Source: Trichosphaerium sp. ATCC 40318
Lineage: Eukaryota; Discosea; Flabellinia; Trichosidae
Direction of reading: 5' to 3'
Length of the DNA stretch: 64,000 nucleotides
Assembly (NCBI GenBank): GCA_038496445.1
Contig: JALMLS010000277.1
Location: 310,001 to 374,000 of the forward strand
Part shown: positions 24,092 to 35,739 of the stretch, in pieces
Layout of the letters: every line of letters starts with the position of its first letter
Position numbering within the stretch: position 1 is the first letter of the stretch
Made by a program: the position numbers and the translations under genes
Notes under the pieces: model-generated
What the model saw: the letters and a program-made list of their open reading frames with translations, nothing else
Told to the model about the DNA's origin: nothing
The model's database searches: none

Positions 24092-25117
24092 AGTAAACGT
24101 GGCACGATACGTGAAAAGTCAACTTTAAGCGACCAGAAATTGCACCAAAACACGTGATAAAATATCTCGGTAAAAATTGTATCTCTTTAAATTCCATTGT
24201 TTACTTATTCCTATTTATGAGAAGCTGGGAATGTGCTTTTAGCACAATGTGGCGTAGATACGTTCGCGACATGACGAGTTTCATGAGAATGTTCCGCGTT
24301 TCGGCGTGGGTTACGAAAATTATCGTATTTCTGTTTAATATCTTTGCTAGCCACCAAGTGTTTTAAATACTTCCAACCTGTTTAAAGTACAATTTTGTAT
24401 CGATTCATGGTTCAAAGCGTGCCTTTGAGGACTTTTAAGCGATATAATTTTTGAACAAAAAAAAGGTCCAGATTGTTGTCACTAAAACAAACAAAAGTGT
24501 TTGGTTTAGTATGTCCATGCGTAGGTAAGGCAACTCATACATTATTACATCTTTTTGTGTTGTCAAAAGTTACAAAAAAAACCGATTAACAACTTTGTTT
24601 GGCATAACTGTGTAGTGCTACATTGTCATTATTTCGACTTTTGCAAACTGTCTGGTTAGCGCAAGAAAACTCATACTTTTCGTAACACTGCCTTCCAAAA
24701 AAGCTAGCTGAAGAAAAGGGAGAGCTACAAGAACTTGATAGATACCAACTAATGTACCATTTCTTATTATTGCAAACAAGCAAGATTTGATAAACGTAAA
24801 ATAAACAGAATCACCAACAGAAACTTTTAAGAGTTATTTTTCGTTCGCTGATGAACGAGCTTGGACAGTCATTGGATGCTCTGCTGGAACAAGTGAAGAT
24901 ATTTCAAAAGTAGAAGAATAATGTTTCGTCTCAAGTACGTAACACAATCTTAAGTGTAACCAATACGATTGTGATCACCACATACGAATGTAAAGCAAGG
25001 ACCCACTGTGCATTGTGACTCTCACTGGGCTTTGTTATGACGGTTAATCAGAATACATGTCATACGACCTACAGAAATGTATGGAAATCACTCCATGTTT
25101 TATTGTTCGCTCTTCGT
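24092..25117. other. Gene-poor 1 kb region
   Basis: Upstream of the GT8 gene and downstream of the PIMT-like gene. Short open stretches exist on both strands: a Cys-rich 65-codon minus frame at 24586-24783, a 48-codon plus frame from 24217, and a minus stretch at 24838-25045 with some coding look. None connects into a convincing gene. The segment should contain the GT8 promoter. Confidence 0.4.
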
Positions 25118-26433
25118 TCAATGTTTTAGAGATATAGGAGGTATTAAAGGATCAGGATACATTGGATAACGTAATATCTTTCTTGATAAACGCCTGTAGA
25201 ACACGATAAGAGAAAATAGAAAAAAAAATTGTTCATACTGTGGTACAAGGTGATCACTCTCTGGAACATTTGTAAGCATGAATAAACTCTGATATTCGTT
25301 TCCACGCCCGACAGGCGCGAGTATAATTCCATTAGGCTTTAGTAGTATCCTTAAACTCTCTGGAGGCACACGCTCAACGGCACCTCTATTCAAAGAACAA
25401 ATCAAAAACTGTATGACTAAGGGTAAACAAAACACGTACGTGTATATTATGACATCATATGCGCCTATTTTTTTGTGTATTTTTGGTAAGCTAGGTATGT
25501 CTTCCTGACGGAGAAGGTTAGATAATACCTTGTAAATCTTTTAAAACGTACACATTCCACGATTGTCAGTCTATCTCTTAGATCAGGATAGTATTTACGT
25601 ACATTCTTCTCTGCTAATTTTCTTATAGGCTCTTGAGGCTCAATAGAAACAACAGACCCTTCAAAACAAATTAGAATGCACAAAAAAAACCGTGTTGTCT
25701 TTTTTTTTACAATCACGTTTTGTGTCACGTGACGCCGTATACCTTCACTTCCAACAAATTCTGCTAATATACATGCAGTGTATCCTGATCCGGTTGGTAA
25801 GTGTAATATTTGAAGTGGTTCTCCAGTTTGAGTGATATTGCAAGCAAGCTCATCCAAGACATAAAAATAGCAAGTCAGTTAATGCATTGTTTTGACATTT
25901 AGGACAAAAATCGCATTGTACCAAAGATATCAATTCTGGAGATGCATTTTTACGACTAGCCATGGCGTAACCTTCCATTTCATCCACTATTGAATAATAG
26001 TAAGTTATTGTAAGCGCTGCTGGATGCTGTGAAGGTAATAAAAATCTAAAAGATTTTCGACAGTTTTTTTTTTGACAGATCTGTCATACTGATTGGAAGT
26101 GATGAATCTTGATATGGCGCTGACCAACACGTCGATATGAATCCAATCCTATCAATGGCAAGCATACTTTTTATCACTAGTGATAAAACGTTACAAAAAA
26201 CATTCGAATGATTTCAATGACAACGTACTTTTGTCGTTTGTTAGCATACTTTTTGCTAAATGGTTTTTTTAGTACAAGATATTGGTTTTATACGTTGTAT
26301 TATACTCTATAGTATACCTGCGAGATACTGTATGAGGTCTGCGTTTGTTTTTAATTCTATAACGCCACTTACGCGCACAGCCGCTGCTTTTGATATCTAG
26401 CACTAATATTAGCGTAACGGCGTAACGTCTCAT
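25118..26433 (-). CDS. Protein-L-isoaspartate O-methyltransferase-like protein
   Basis: About eight exons. ATG at 26431-26433 gives a hydrophobic N-terminus (MRRYAVTLILVLDIKSSG) then SMLAIDRIGFIST and PYQDSSLPISMTD, the PIMT N-terminal region. The AdoMet fold follows: LQILHLPTGSGYTACILAEF (motif I), SVVSIEPQEPIRKLAEKNVR (post-I), AYDVIIYTGAVERVPPESL, LLKPNGIILAPVGRGNEYQS, ending PPISLKH. Motif I reads LPTGSGY where DVGSGSGY is usual, so one acidic residue is lost. A 23-nt intron (25529-25551) is required to keep frame. PIMTs repair isoaspartyl residues in aged proteins. Divergence suggests a PCMTD-like or specialised member; the hydrophobic N-terminus may be a signal or mitochondrial leader. 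Confidence 0.8.
25529..25551 (-). other. 23-nt intron
   Basis: On the minus strand GTACGT...ACAAG. Removing it joins TIVEC to VLSNLLRQEDIPSL in the methyltransferase gene; otherwise the frame stops 30 codons on with no family match. Confidence 0.6.
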
Positions 26434-27063
26434 AATTAAATCACCTCTTGGATGCCAAAGCCAATAGCTAAGCTCCCAAATACAAAATCCAATACATACG
26501 GCAAAGTTGACAAGATGTCAGTCATTCTTGCGTGATTTGATGCTAATAATCGCTGACACAAAAAAAAATGTCAAGAACAGTCTTTTCAACGTTCAAAGTG
26601 TCACATTTCTACTTTCTACCAGACAAATCATGGCAAGTGAAGAGTGAGCGTGGATAAGGATCTAATTGGAAGAAGTCAAGGACAAGTGTAACGTGAACCA
26701 AAATTGTTTTTCTCACTCACTTTTCCGGCTACGCGTACAAGAAGTCATGTGTAGTTACGACACGAGGTGTTGCGAACTCTCGGACGTCAACAAAGCACGT
26801 TAAAACTACATTTCCCAATTTCTACGGCAATAATAGGCGTTTGACGCTGTAGCACGTAAACCGTCAGTGGTGATACAATATGTTTTTGATTCACATTGAG
26901 TTCTGGTGTTTTGCCTGAAACTAGAAGTTGCAAGTAGATGTAACGTACAAACGTCCCAATTGCGCAGCTGGGGTTCAATGTAAAGCGTGTAAAGTGTCTT
27001 CATAAGTAAATTGACTAAATTACAAAACAACATCATTTTAAGCATAACAGACGCAGTGGCTCA
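26434..27063. promoter_or_regulatory. Divergent upstream region of PIMT-like and GT61 genes
   Basis: 630 bp between divergent starts, presumed to hold both promoters and 5' leaders. Minus-strand open frames at 26787-27045 overlap each other in two frames and show no family features. The 29-codon minus frame just upstream of the PIMT start could be an upstream ORF in its leader. Confidence 0.4.
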
Positions 27064-29357
27064 ATGTTGAAAAGACATAAGACAGTGTTTATCATTCTTG
27101 CATTCTGTGTCGTTTCTATCATAATACTCGCCTACTCCGGAGGTGAACACGTCAAAGTCATTGTTAAATATGCAACAGAAGTACGAGCAATAAATACTAC
27201 ATCAATAAACCACGTCGACGCTCTAAGCAGTCTTAAAGGGTAGCGGTTACGTAGCGGCGTCTGACAATACACCAAACGCAAACGAAGCAGTAAGTTTTTT
27301 GTAGAGATGCTATAAATCTAAACATGTCAATAGGACGAGGGATATACAGCCGGAGAACGAGAGCTTAGAGAGCGTGTTGAGCGTGAAGGTAATAGCACGC
27401 AAACAATGTTTCTTTTATAGGCGCAACGTTATATGTATTTCTCTTAGTACTACGCTTGTTCTAAGTTTAGAAGAGCAGCAAAAGTCATCACTTTGACAAA
27501 CCACCCGAAAAAACCAAACTGTCAAAGCTCAAAGTCATTCTTTGAATCTTTTGTTTTGCAAATTCTGTTCGTGCAATTCTACGTTTTTTTCACAACAAGG
27601 AAAATACGTTACGGTTTTCTGCTATGAAAAACTATACGCGTTTTGGGTGGTTTGAAAAAGAAAAGCGAGATTTGACGATTAAATTGTTTTTGTTTTTTGT
27701 TGATTTCAAAAAAAAGTGTAAATCACGTGAATGTTTGGGTTTTTTTTTAACTTTTTGTAGGTATAATATGTTTAAAATCAACACCCACTCGCAAGTCATT
27801 TAATATCTGTATTGTACATGAGGTTCGTGTGTACGAGGGGAAGTTCTACTACACAAGATCAAGCCCGAAAGTTGATGAAATGTTTAAGTCGAAAAACCCA
27901 AATATCACATTCTTGTTGACAGCTCCAAATGTCTCTCCGCCTATTCATAATATAAGTTATAAGGATCCAGATACTTTCGAAACCAACATTGACTATGAGG
28001 TACGACTACAAGTCAAAAAAGTCAAAAGGATAGTGACTGTTTAATTTTTTGTAGTTTCCTGAAAATCAATTCACGTTCCTTGTTGGCACACTGCTTCCGA
28101 ATATTTATCATATCATACACGGAACTATGGTTGGATTGTACCAAATTTTGGATAAGTGGGGTATAGCTGATGCAAAGATCGGATCTTTGCAAACTATCGA
28201 TTGGCCTAAAAATCCACCGACAAAAAAAGCTCAAGCACTTTACAAAGCCTGGTTCGAAATACCATTAGGTCGTCCACAAATTTTCTTGGGTGAACTTGAT
28301 AAGACGTACAACAATACACATGTACGTATACCATACGCCATTGTTGGATTCCAGAACGAACAATCATTTCCAAGAGAACATACAGTCAAAGTTGCGTAAG
28401 TACTTTTTTATCTTGATAATTTCTTTTGATTGTTTGACCTTTTCTATTTGTTTAGGAACCTGATTGCTAAATCACATGGTATCGATTTACCGAGTGCTCA
28501 CAAAGAACCACGTACAGGCAGAAAAAAAGTTACTTTATGGAAGAGAGGGTTCAGTGCTGGTAGGAACTCAAAAGTTACACCAAGACATATTACAAATTTT
28601 GATAAAGTTGAAGAAATGATACGTACTATACCTGATATTGACTTGGAAGTTTTTTTATCAACAAATAAGACAGTCTTTGAACAAATAGAGCAAATTGATC
28701 ATACAGATTTATTGATTAAAGCTTATGGTGCTGGTTCAATGAATGCTATGTGGTTGAGACCAGGTTCTGCTTTTATTGAAGTTTTTAATAAAGGAGGACA
28801 TTATGAAGTTTGGACAACCTATGGAAAACTTGCAAGAACAATGTCATTAAGATACTTCACACATACTTCTAACAAAACGGCACGTGATTTTATTTTACCC
28901 CATTCCTTTACTTTTTTCCCTCCTGCCGCACAGAAACAAACCCTTAAATTCCGTATTTTTTGCTTGTAAAATCGAATTTTACATATTTTCATAAAAAGTG
29001 AAATTTTGCTGTTTTGGTCGCCTTCCTGTGGTGCTGCGCAGACACCACTGAACCAAAAAATAAGTGGTGTTTTATTGAAATAATTATAGTTAGTGAAACA
29101 TCAACAATAATGAATCTGTTTAGGTGTTTAATAAAGACAATTACGTGCACATGTGCAAAAAGGCAAAGGGGTATGATAAATGTATAGAAGGAAAACCAAA
29201 GCTAGACACATGTTGTGCCCTGTGGTACAATGATCACCCAATAACAGTAGACACAGAAGAATTAAAAGCTACAGTATTAAAGGCTCTTGACAGTAACTAT
29301 GAACCTAAATGTAAGCGTGTAAAAGGAAGGATAGAGAAAATTCAAGCATGTGAGTAA
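27064..29357 (+). CDS. Type II membrane GT61-family glycosyltransferase
   Basis: Exon 1 (27064-27180) encodes a signal anchor (VFIILAFCVVSIIILAYSGG). Short exons from 27239 and near 27345 (DEGYTAGERELRERVEREG) form a stem, and an intron of about 370 nt (27391-27760) leads to FNICIVHEVRVYEGKFYYT. The catalytic region includes FLVGTLLPNIYHIIHGTMVG, LYQILDKWG, GRPQIFLGELDKTYNN and TDLLIKAYGAGSMNAMWLRP followed by GSAFIEVFNKGGHYE. The GAG.xNa...P.g...E pattern is diagnostic of DUF563/GT61 (EOGT, POMGNT2, plant xylosyltransferases). A last Cys-rich exon (29124-29357) fits the same gene, but its donor was not resolved. Probably Golgi or ER; substrate unknown. Confidence 0.8.
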
Positions 29358-29630
29358 TAAATACTTTTCTCAGAAAAAAACTTGTGGTATCAAATAACAC
29401 GCAAGTTATTCCTAAATAAAATCATGTAATGGCAAGAGTTTGGCTTAAAACAAACCCCACAGGCAAATGTGATCGATAGGTGTACAGCAAAGATGGCTTT
29501 GCGGAAAGGTTTGTCTTTGAATTCAAACAGGTTAATTTGAGTTGCACGCCAGTTTTACCGTTTATTATAATGTACATAGGATTTAACCAGGTATGCTTTG
29601 TAAATACAAGGGTTTTTTTGCTTATGTTTT
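29358..29630. other. Convergent 3' region
   Basis: 273 bp between the end of the last GT61 exon and the kinase stop. A stretch at 29480-29530 (YSKDGFAERFVFEFKQ) has some coding look and could be a further GT61 exon, but no in-phase junction was found. Confidence 0.3.
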
Positions 29631-31731
29631 TCACTCCTCCTCTACATCTTCTATTGGTGCAAGTGTGCCCAGTATTCCTGATGCTTCACTTAAAGAGTAC
29701 GCACGACGCCTGATTGGAGGTATTTCACTTGGTGCAGAGAGTAATTGCTTTTTAGGAAGGAGTTGAAATGCTTTGGGCCTTCTTGGCGCTTCTGGTGTAG
29801 ACTCTCTACTACCAGGTCTACGAGCAGATTTGGATACGCTAACGCGAGGTACACTTATTGGTTTGGCTGTCGGGATTAGCTTGTTTAGCCGATAACGAAA
29901 AGCGTTTTGATCAGCTCTATTCCATACAAACGGTTCCTTTAAGAGGTTAGCAGGTAATACAAACAACGCGTAAAGGTGTCTTCAACAACCTTAAGTAATC
30001 CATACCTTAAGTAGTGATCTAGCTTCCGGACGTGATAGTGGGTCTCGTGACAAACACTTCTTCATAAATCGATGAAAATGTTTTGTCCAGTTCGAAGGCT
30101 CCTCTAAAGGCGTAACACCTTTCTCTAGGATCAATTCTCTTATATTATCACTTTGTTTATACGGTAGCTTATCTACGCAGTAGTGAATAAAGTGTGTTTG
30201 TGAAGTTTTAGCGTACTCTCTACAAGTTCTTTTAAAGTAATGCCGAAACTCCAAATATCTACTTTACTAGAGTACCCCTTGCCTCCAAAGACCTTATAAA
30301 ACACCTTAGTAGGCAACAAGAGTTTATAAAACAAACCTCTGGAGCAATCCAATCAAGTGTACCAACAACAGAATGCAACTCCTTTGCAGGATCAGATAGC
30401 CTTGCTGATTGGCCAAAATCAGCTACGCGAACAGTTAACTACTTGCAAAATCTCAAAAAGCTTTTTGACGTACCAAGCTTTATATCACCTTGAGAATTTG
30501 TCTAACAAGCGCCATTAATACGCGCATTACCATTGTTGAAAAATCAAAATAAAAAAAATAAAAGCAAAACTACAAAAACCAGAATTCTTGCAAAAATAGA
30601 ATAACACCCAACTGCTTTGTTTCGTAGATGTTTGTAGAAAGATTTCTTAACAAAAATGCGTTGTGTACCATTATGTTGTCACTTTTAATATCTCTATGTA
30701 TAATACCACGTGCATGCAAGAAAATAAGAGTACTCAGAACCTAATAGGAGCATAAGTGGACCAAAATTAAAAAACAAATAAAAAACGTACAGAAAAGCAA
30801 ATGAACGCAATGTGAGGTTCATTAGCAAATAGGTTACTCTTAGCTTTAATTGAAGCCTTATGAACACTATGTAGAGACCCCTTTAACAAAAAAAAACACG
30901 TAAACATCCCCGAAAACATTAAAATCAAAAAAATCAAATTGAGTCCACCAAATACGCTCTAGTATATGTGAACCATTTAGTACGTACTTACCTTGTCCAT
31001 GTATTCCATTACAACACAAAAAGAAGTCCCTCTAAAGAAGCTATTTTCAAACTGAACAACGTTTGGATGTCCTTTACACTGTTTCATTATTTTTATCTCA
31101 GTGAGTAGTCGCCTACAAGTAATCGCGTATGAGCATTTCAAAACGGGTGTTGGTGTGGGTGCAATTAAAAGAAACAATGGCAACCAGCTGCCTTTTCCGT
31201 TACAAGTAACACGCACTGTTCATGTTTAACTGCTCCGTTTGAATTGTATAACATTGGTATTACTTTGACAACGACTTTTTTGTAGGTTGATAAGTCTTTT
31301 GCAAGTTCAACAATGGTGCCATGACTTCCAGTAGCGATTATACCAAGATTTCGGTACCTAAATAATGAATTTAATAACTTTATGGCTTCGATAAGCAAAA
31401 TCAAAATAGTTGCATACAGTCTTGCGCTCTCCTTTGGAGATGACACATCCTACGATTGTGTAAATGTTTATCGCATCATAAACCGAAAGTTTTAGTACTT
31501 GTAATGTCAAAAGCTTTATAGGCTCTCCAGAGCTTCTTCTATGAGTTCTTGGTCTCCCACTCCAGCTTTTAACGTATTAGTATCTCAAAAAAAGGAAACA
31601 GCGCTACAAAATGCAAAGAAGGGTGTGTTAAAGCTTAAAATGTAATAATACCTCGATCTAGCACGGCTACGCCTCGGGGAACGATTATTTTTGCGCTGCC
31701 GCCCTGTTTTACGTTCATGGGAAGCGTACAT
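29631..31731 (-). CDS. STE20/PAK-like Ser/Thr protein kinase
   Basis: About nine exons. ATG at 31729-31731 opens a basic, Arg/Ser-rich N-terminus. The kinase domain begins LYRNLGIIATGSHGTIVELA, with VVVKVIPML (ATP-binding Lys) and LLTEIKIMKQCKGHPNVVQF. It continues with CVVMEYMDKGSL, IIHRDIKSDNIM (catalytic Asp), DIKLADFGQSARL, GTLDWIAPEV and YSSKVDIWSFGITL, then CLSRDPLSRPEARSLLKV. HRDIKSDN and the hinge MEY..GSL are typical of PAK/STE20 kinases. The second exon is entered after a CTAAT-like branch point and AAAAG acceptor. The C-terminal tail is disordered with SP/SR sites (SARRPGSRESTPEAPRRP). No CRIB or other regulatory domain is visible. All catalytic residues are kept, so it should be active. 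Confidence 0.85.
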
Positions 31732-32212
31732 ACAGATTTACTTATTTATACTAGCACGAGTGTAGTTTTGCTGATAATTGTTTAACTATATCAAAAAAAA
31801 GGCGAGTTTTCATGATTTCTTCCTTTATTGTCAACATCATTAATTTTTGAGAAACCAATGCTGCAAGGCGCAAGAAGCGAATCTTAATTTGGTGACGCCA
31901 TCAAAGAACTACGCGGAGATTTTTATCTCAGCGTACTTGTACCGAAACAAACTGCCCTACGGTAGCCCTGATATGATATCAAAAGAGCACGTCAATGCTT
32001 TAGCAGTGTTGATGTCATCGCCTTTTTAGTAAAAGGTAACATGATCAAGCTGTATAAACTCCAGAAATGCTCTCCAACTAAATCTAGACGAGGGTTTCTA
32101 CTTACAATATTTCGTTACAATATATTTATTCGCTGGCTAGAACCAGCTGAGTTTTAAGGTGAAGAAATGTGCGGTTTTAAGTTCGTCTTACAAATGTTCA
32201 CGAAGTGACTGA
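31732..32212. other. Intergenic region between kinase and GST genes
   Basis: About 480 bp between divergent genes. A 60-codon plus-strand frame (31847-32029) is not recognised. TATATTTATT at 32121-32130 is an AT-rich candidate core promoter for the GST. Confidence 0.35.
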
Positions 32213-32893
32213 ATGGCAGGTCACTACGTCAAAACTTTTGTTACAATGGAAACAAAAGGTGTTCTGTACCATGCATACCCTTCTCGCTCAACAAGAGTGC
32301 TATGGGCCTTGTATGAAGCAAACCTAGAAGAGTCTTTCCGAGTAGTAGTAACGAAGTTTGGTGTAAGTAACCCAGAGCTAGTATCAGCAAACCCTCTTGC
32401 TACTGTACCAACATTAACTATCAACACGATACATAATGGCACAACAACAACGATAAACCTCATAGAGACGTCATCGATACTTTATTGGCTTCAGGATAAT
32501 GGAAACCTTAAAAAAAATAACGACAAGGTATGCTCTGCGTACCAACATAACTGGATGGCTATATCAGCATGTACGCTCGATCCTGTACTCTACCAAGTCT
32601 TTGAACATACAATATTACTTGCTGAGGAAAAACGTGACCAAACAGTTCTGGCACGTGCCAAAGAAAAATTGTGTAAAATACTCGACATGCTTGAAGCGCA
32701 CCTGAAAGGATTTGGACCATGGATATGTGGAGAAGATTTTCAACTTGTTGATTGCATTGTTGGCGGTGAGCTTCAGTTCACAGTTGATATCAAAGCTTTG
32801 GAGCTTGAAAACAGATTCCCTGTTTGTCATGGATACCTAGAACGTTGTAGAGGACGTGACGCATTTAAAAAAGCGTATGTAAAGCCACAATAG
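32213..32893 (+). CDS. Glutathione S-transferase-like protein
   Basis: Single exon, 226 residues, the usual GST length. Residues about 15-100 form the thioredoxin-like domain: VLYHAYPSRSTRVLWALYEA, NPLATVPTL (with the cis-Pro after VP) and IETSSILYWLQ, whose Glu/Ser bind the gamma-glutamyl group. The helical C-terminal domain includes WICGEDFQLVDCIVGGELQF, which matches the conserved G..ft.aD N-capping box, and PVCHGYLERCRGRDAFKKAY. The class is unclear, possibly nu/theta-like. It probably conjugates or reduces with glutathione in the cytosol. Confidence 0.88.
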   Translation: MAGHYVKTFVTMETKGVLYHAYPSRSTRVLWALYEANLEESFRVVVTKFGVSNPELVSANPLATVPTLTINTIHNGTTTTINLIETSSILYWLQDNGNLKKNNDKVCSAYQHNWMAISACTLDPVLYQVFEHTILLAEEKRDQTVLARAKEKLCKILDMLEAHLKGFGPWICGEDFQLVDCIVGGELQFTVDIKALELENRFPVCHGYLERCRGRDAFKKAYVKPQ

Positions 32894-32964
32894 GAATTGG
32901 AACTTGATTCTTCTTTTTTTGAGGTTTTTTTTGGAAAGTTTTTTATTTGACATGTCATGTTGTT

Positions 32965-33438
32965 TTAATCAAAATCAAATCGCTGTACCATATCATTTGG
33001 CCATAGTTGTGGGTATTTACGTTGATGTTCCATGCAATTACGCACTCGCAATGAATAAGCGTTCAAAACTCTGCAATCTTCTGTAGCGACATATTCGTCG
33101 CGTTGGCAAACCTCTGCGGCTAATTTCATTACGTTTTGTAATGATGGGAAAACTTCCAGCTCAGCGTCTTTTAATTCTTGTGTACCATCTGGTAGTGGCT
33201 TAGTAGGGTGAGGATTAGAAGCGTAGTGCTCATCCATTTGAGTATTGAGTTTATAACATCCTTTGTAGAAAGCAGTAGCCATGTGACTAGCAGCGCGTAC
33301 TACTCTAGAGTCTTCGTTGTTTGGCATCATTGTGTCGCTTTTTGATGACGGATGGAAGAAATAATACCCCAAAGTGCCTGGGCCCCATGCTTGCTTATCG
33401 TACGGTTGCCAAGCTTCCATTAACGCAAAGTTTAACAA
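32965..33438 (-). CDS. Conserved-looking hypothetical protein (about 150 aa)
   Basis: Open frame of 157 codons convergent with the GST gene (72 bp between stops). The likely start is the second Met (MEAWQPYDKQAWGPGTLGYY), since the six residues before it look like leader; an upstream exon is possible. The protein is rich in aromatic residues and has four Cys (GCYKL, EVCQRDE, EDCRVLN, NCMEH). No transmembrane segment or known domain was recognised. The last part, CMEHQRKYPQLWPNDM, looks like a packed helix. Function unknown; composition suggests a small soluble or organelle protein. Confidence 0.6.
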   Translation of the reverse strand: MLNFALMEAWQPYDKQAWGPGTLGYYFFHPSSKSDTMMPNNEDSRVVRAASHMATAFYKGCYKLNTQMDEHYASNPHPTKPLPDGTQELKDAELEVFPSLQNVMKLAAEVCQRDEYVATEDCRVLNAYSLRVRNCMEHQRKYPQLWPNDMVQRFDFD

Positions 33439-33701
33439 TTAATACGCTCTAAAAACCTTGTAACACTAAGAAGACAGAAAATCGCACGTTGTAGCGATAT
33501 GTAAACTCAGAATGTACTATCAACAGTACCATTAAGTGATTTGTAAGCTACTTAACGACTTTTTTTTTGTTTGAAATTTTTTTGATAATTTACAAGTTTT
33601 ATATTTACAGGTTTTAAAACGCGATTAAGGCATCTTCTTAGTACCAAATATAGAGGAGATATATTGGACAAGAGATTAGAGGCTGTGTTGTTCATAAATG
33701 T

Positions 33702-35294
33702 TCACTTGAAGCAGCGTCTCAGACCAACTCCAACTAGTGATGCCGCAGCATATAAGAATATCGCACATAAGCCACCAACAAAACCTCTGGAAGATGGATA
33801 GGTCTTCAAGTTTTTACAATCATCTTCACCATCTCTACAACTCATAACAGCGATTGAAGAAAAATCGCCTGCTCTTGAAAGTGGGAAGCTCTGCGAAAAA
33901 AGATTAGAGAAAAAAAAAAATCAAAATTTCTTCATTTTTGTTTTGAGATTCAGCACGTACTGCATGATGTCTAAAAGAACAAGATGAATAGCTTGTACAA
34001 TTTACATACTGGATGTATACAACTGCCCTTGATCTGTCTGTTATAAATAGTAGGTTCGTAGCTATCAGAGATGTTAGAATGAAAAAGATAGCAAAGTCTA
34101 ACTAAATACAGTACTACTTACGTTCGTCATAGGCTAGCCGGTCAGGCGAAAATGAGTCACCTGACTCGTCGTTAAGTGTAATACCCCTATAACCATTTTG
34201 AGTGGGGTGTAGTATGTAAATTCTTGATCCAGTGGTGGCCCTATTCAATCAATCAGAAGTGACACATTTTTAAAATAAAATAAAGACACTCCGTCTTTTT
34301 ACTAACGTTGCAAATAAAACACCACTCTCTGGATGTACTTCTATGTCTTGTATTCGTAGAGCACCAAGAACATTCCAAACCAGCTTAGTATCCGACTAGG
34401 CACAATAATTAGTCAAAAAAAAAGTATACATCTTTCAAATCTCACATCAATATGGACGGCATCAAGGGAACTTGAACTAGTTCTGATATAATATAGTCGA
34501 TTCTTAGAATCTATAGATACGACAGGAGGTGTAGTAGATGATCCAGTAGATGACTAGAAGTATTAACATCGAATTCCATTAGAACGTGTGTAAAAAAAAA
34601 AAAGAAGAAAGAAATACGCACTGAACGAAAGTTTAGAGCTCCATTATTAAGACCATAAATATCTCTGTTGTACAGAAAACGAAGCCCACTGTACACTGAC
34701 GAACGAGTGGTTCTTGTTTGGAAAGTGTAAAGCATTCTACAAGGACATCTCAATGGCATGTTATTGAAAACGGTATATTGCGTACTTGTTGGCACTGTCT
34801 AGTGCAACACCATCTAAAGCGCCACCCCTATCGAACTGAACGAGGTGTTTTATTCTGCCATCCTAATTTGGCTTAGATACATATTTATACGCGATGTGAG
34901 CATGTACGAACGTTTGTAAGCTTCGAAACATGACGATTTGTGTTAGTGAAGTACAACGCGCTAAAATGCATGAGACTAGGCTGTAAGCTCCCACAACGCG
35001 ATTAACAACTAGTATACACACCGTTGATCGGTATCAAAAGCCATTGAAATAGCTCGTCTACTTAAATCAGCAAACGTTAATGTTTTCAATACAGTGGCGC
35101 TCCAAGAAGTACTGTCGGTTGGATTTAACCTAAACAAGTCAAAATAATAAGCTACGTAATCTGACGCACCTGACTACAACACCAGTTAACCCACGGAAGC
35201 TATAGAACAAGCGAAAGGTCTGGGGTACATCAGTTTGGCAGTACGTAGCTGTAACGGTACATAAACACACCAATACTAGTACGAGCGTATCCAT
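33702..35294 (-). CDS. Single-pass type I surface protein with propeller-like ectodomain
   Basis: About nine exons. ATG at 35294 opens a signal peptide (LVLVLVCLCTVTATYC). The ectodomain has repeated beta motifs such as LTGVVVRLNP, AISMAFDTDQR, GALDGVALDSANKT, VVSIDSKNRLYYIRT, IQDIEVHPESGVLFAT and SRIYILHPTQNGYRGI, the rhythm of a YWTD/NHL-like beta-propeller. A C-terminal membrane segment (GFVGGLCAIFLYAAASLVGV) and a tiny basic tail RRCFK end at TGA 33702-33704. The donor of the exon ending near 34837 is GTACGC. I do not recognise a specific family; a low-density-lipoprotein-receptor-type propeller is a hypothesis from the spacing of the D/N-x-L-Y motifs. Likely plasma membrane, ligand unknown. 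Confidence 0.65.
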
Positions 35295-35739
35295 GGCTAT
35301 TATAACAGACTGTGCCTGTTACCCAATTCTAAACAAGTTATTTGCTGAACCCCGAAAGACTTAGCGGTGTGAACCGGTAAAGTAGAAGGTGATGGTATTG
35401 CACTAACCTTGGGCCTATAAATTATGGCCAACAAAAGAGTAGTTGGTTCCCGTGACTTCATTATTAGCTGCTTATTCGGTGAAATGGTTCGCGAATAGAA
35501 AAACAGTTGCAACACTGTGTAGCGCTCCAGGCTTACGAAAACGATGAGATGCGTCTTTATGAGGTGTATGCATACTTTATAAGACTTGTGAAACCATCTA
35601 AAGGCTGTGGTACTAATTGTCACATGACTGAAGAGTCATTAACGAAAAAAAAGAGCAAACATTCGTCTTTATTTACATAGCAACTAACGGCACGCACGAA
35701 GAAAAATCCTACTGGTTAAGAAAAAATTACTACATTAAT

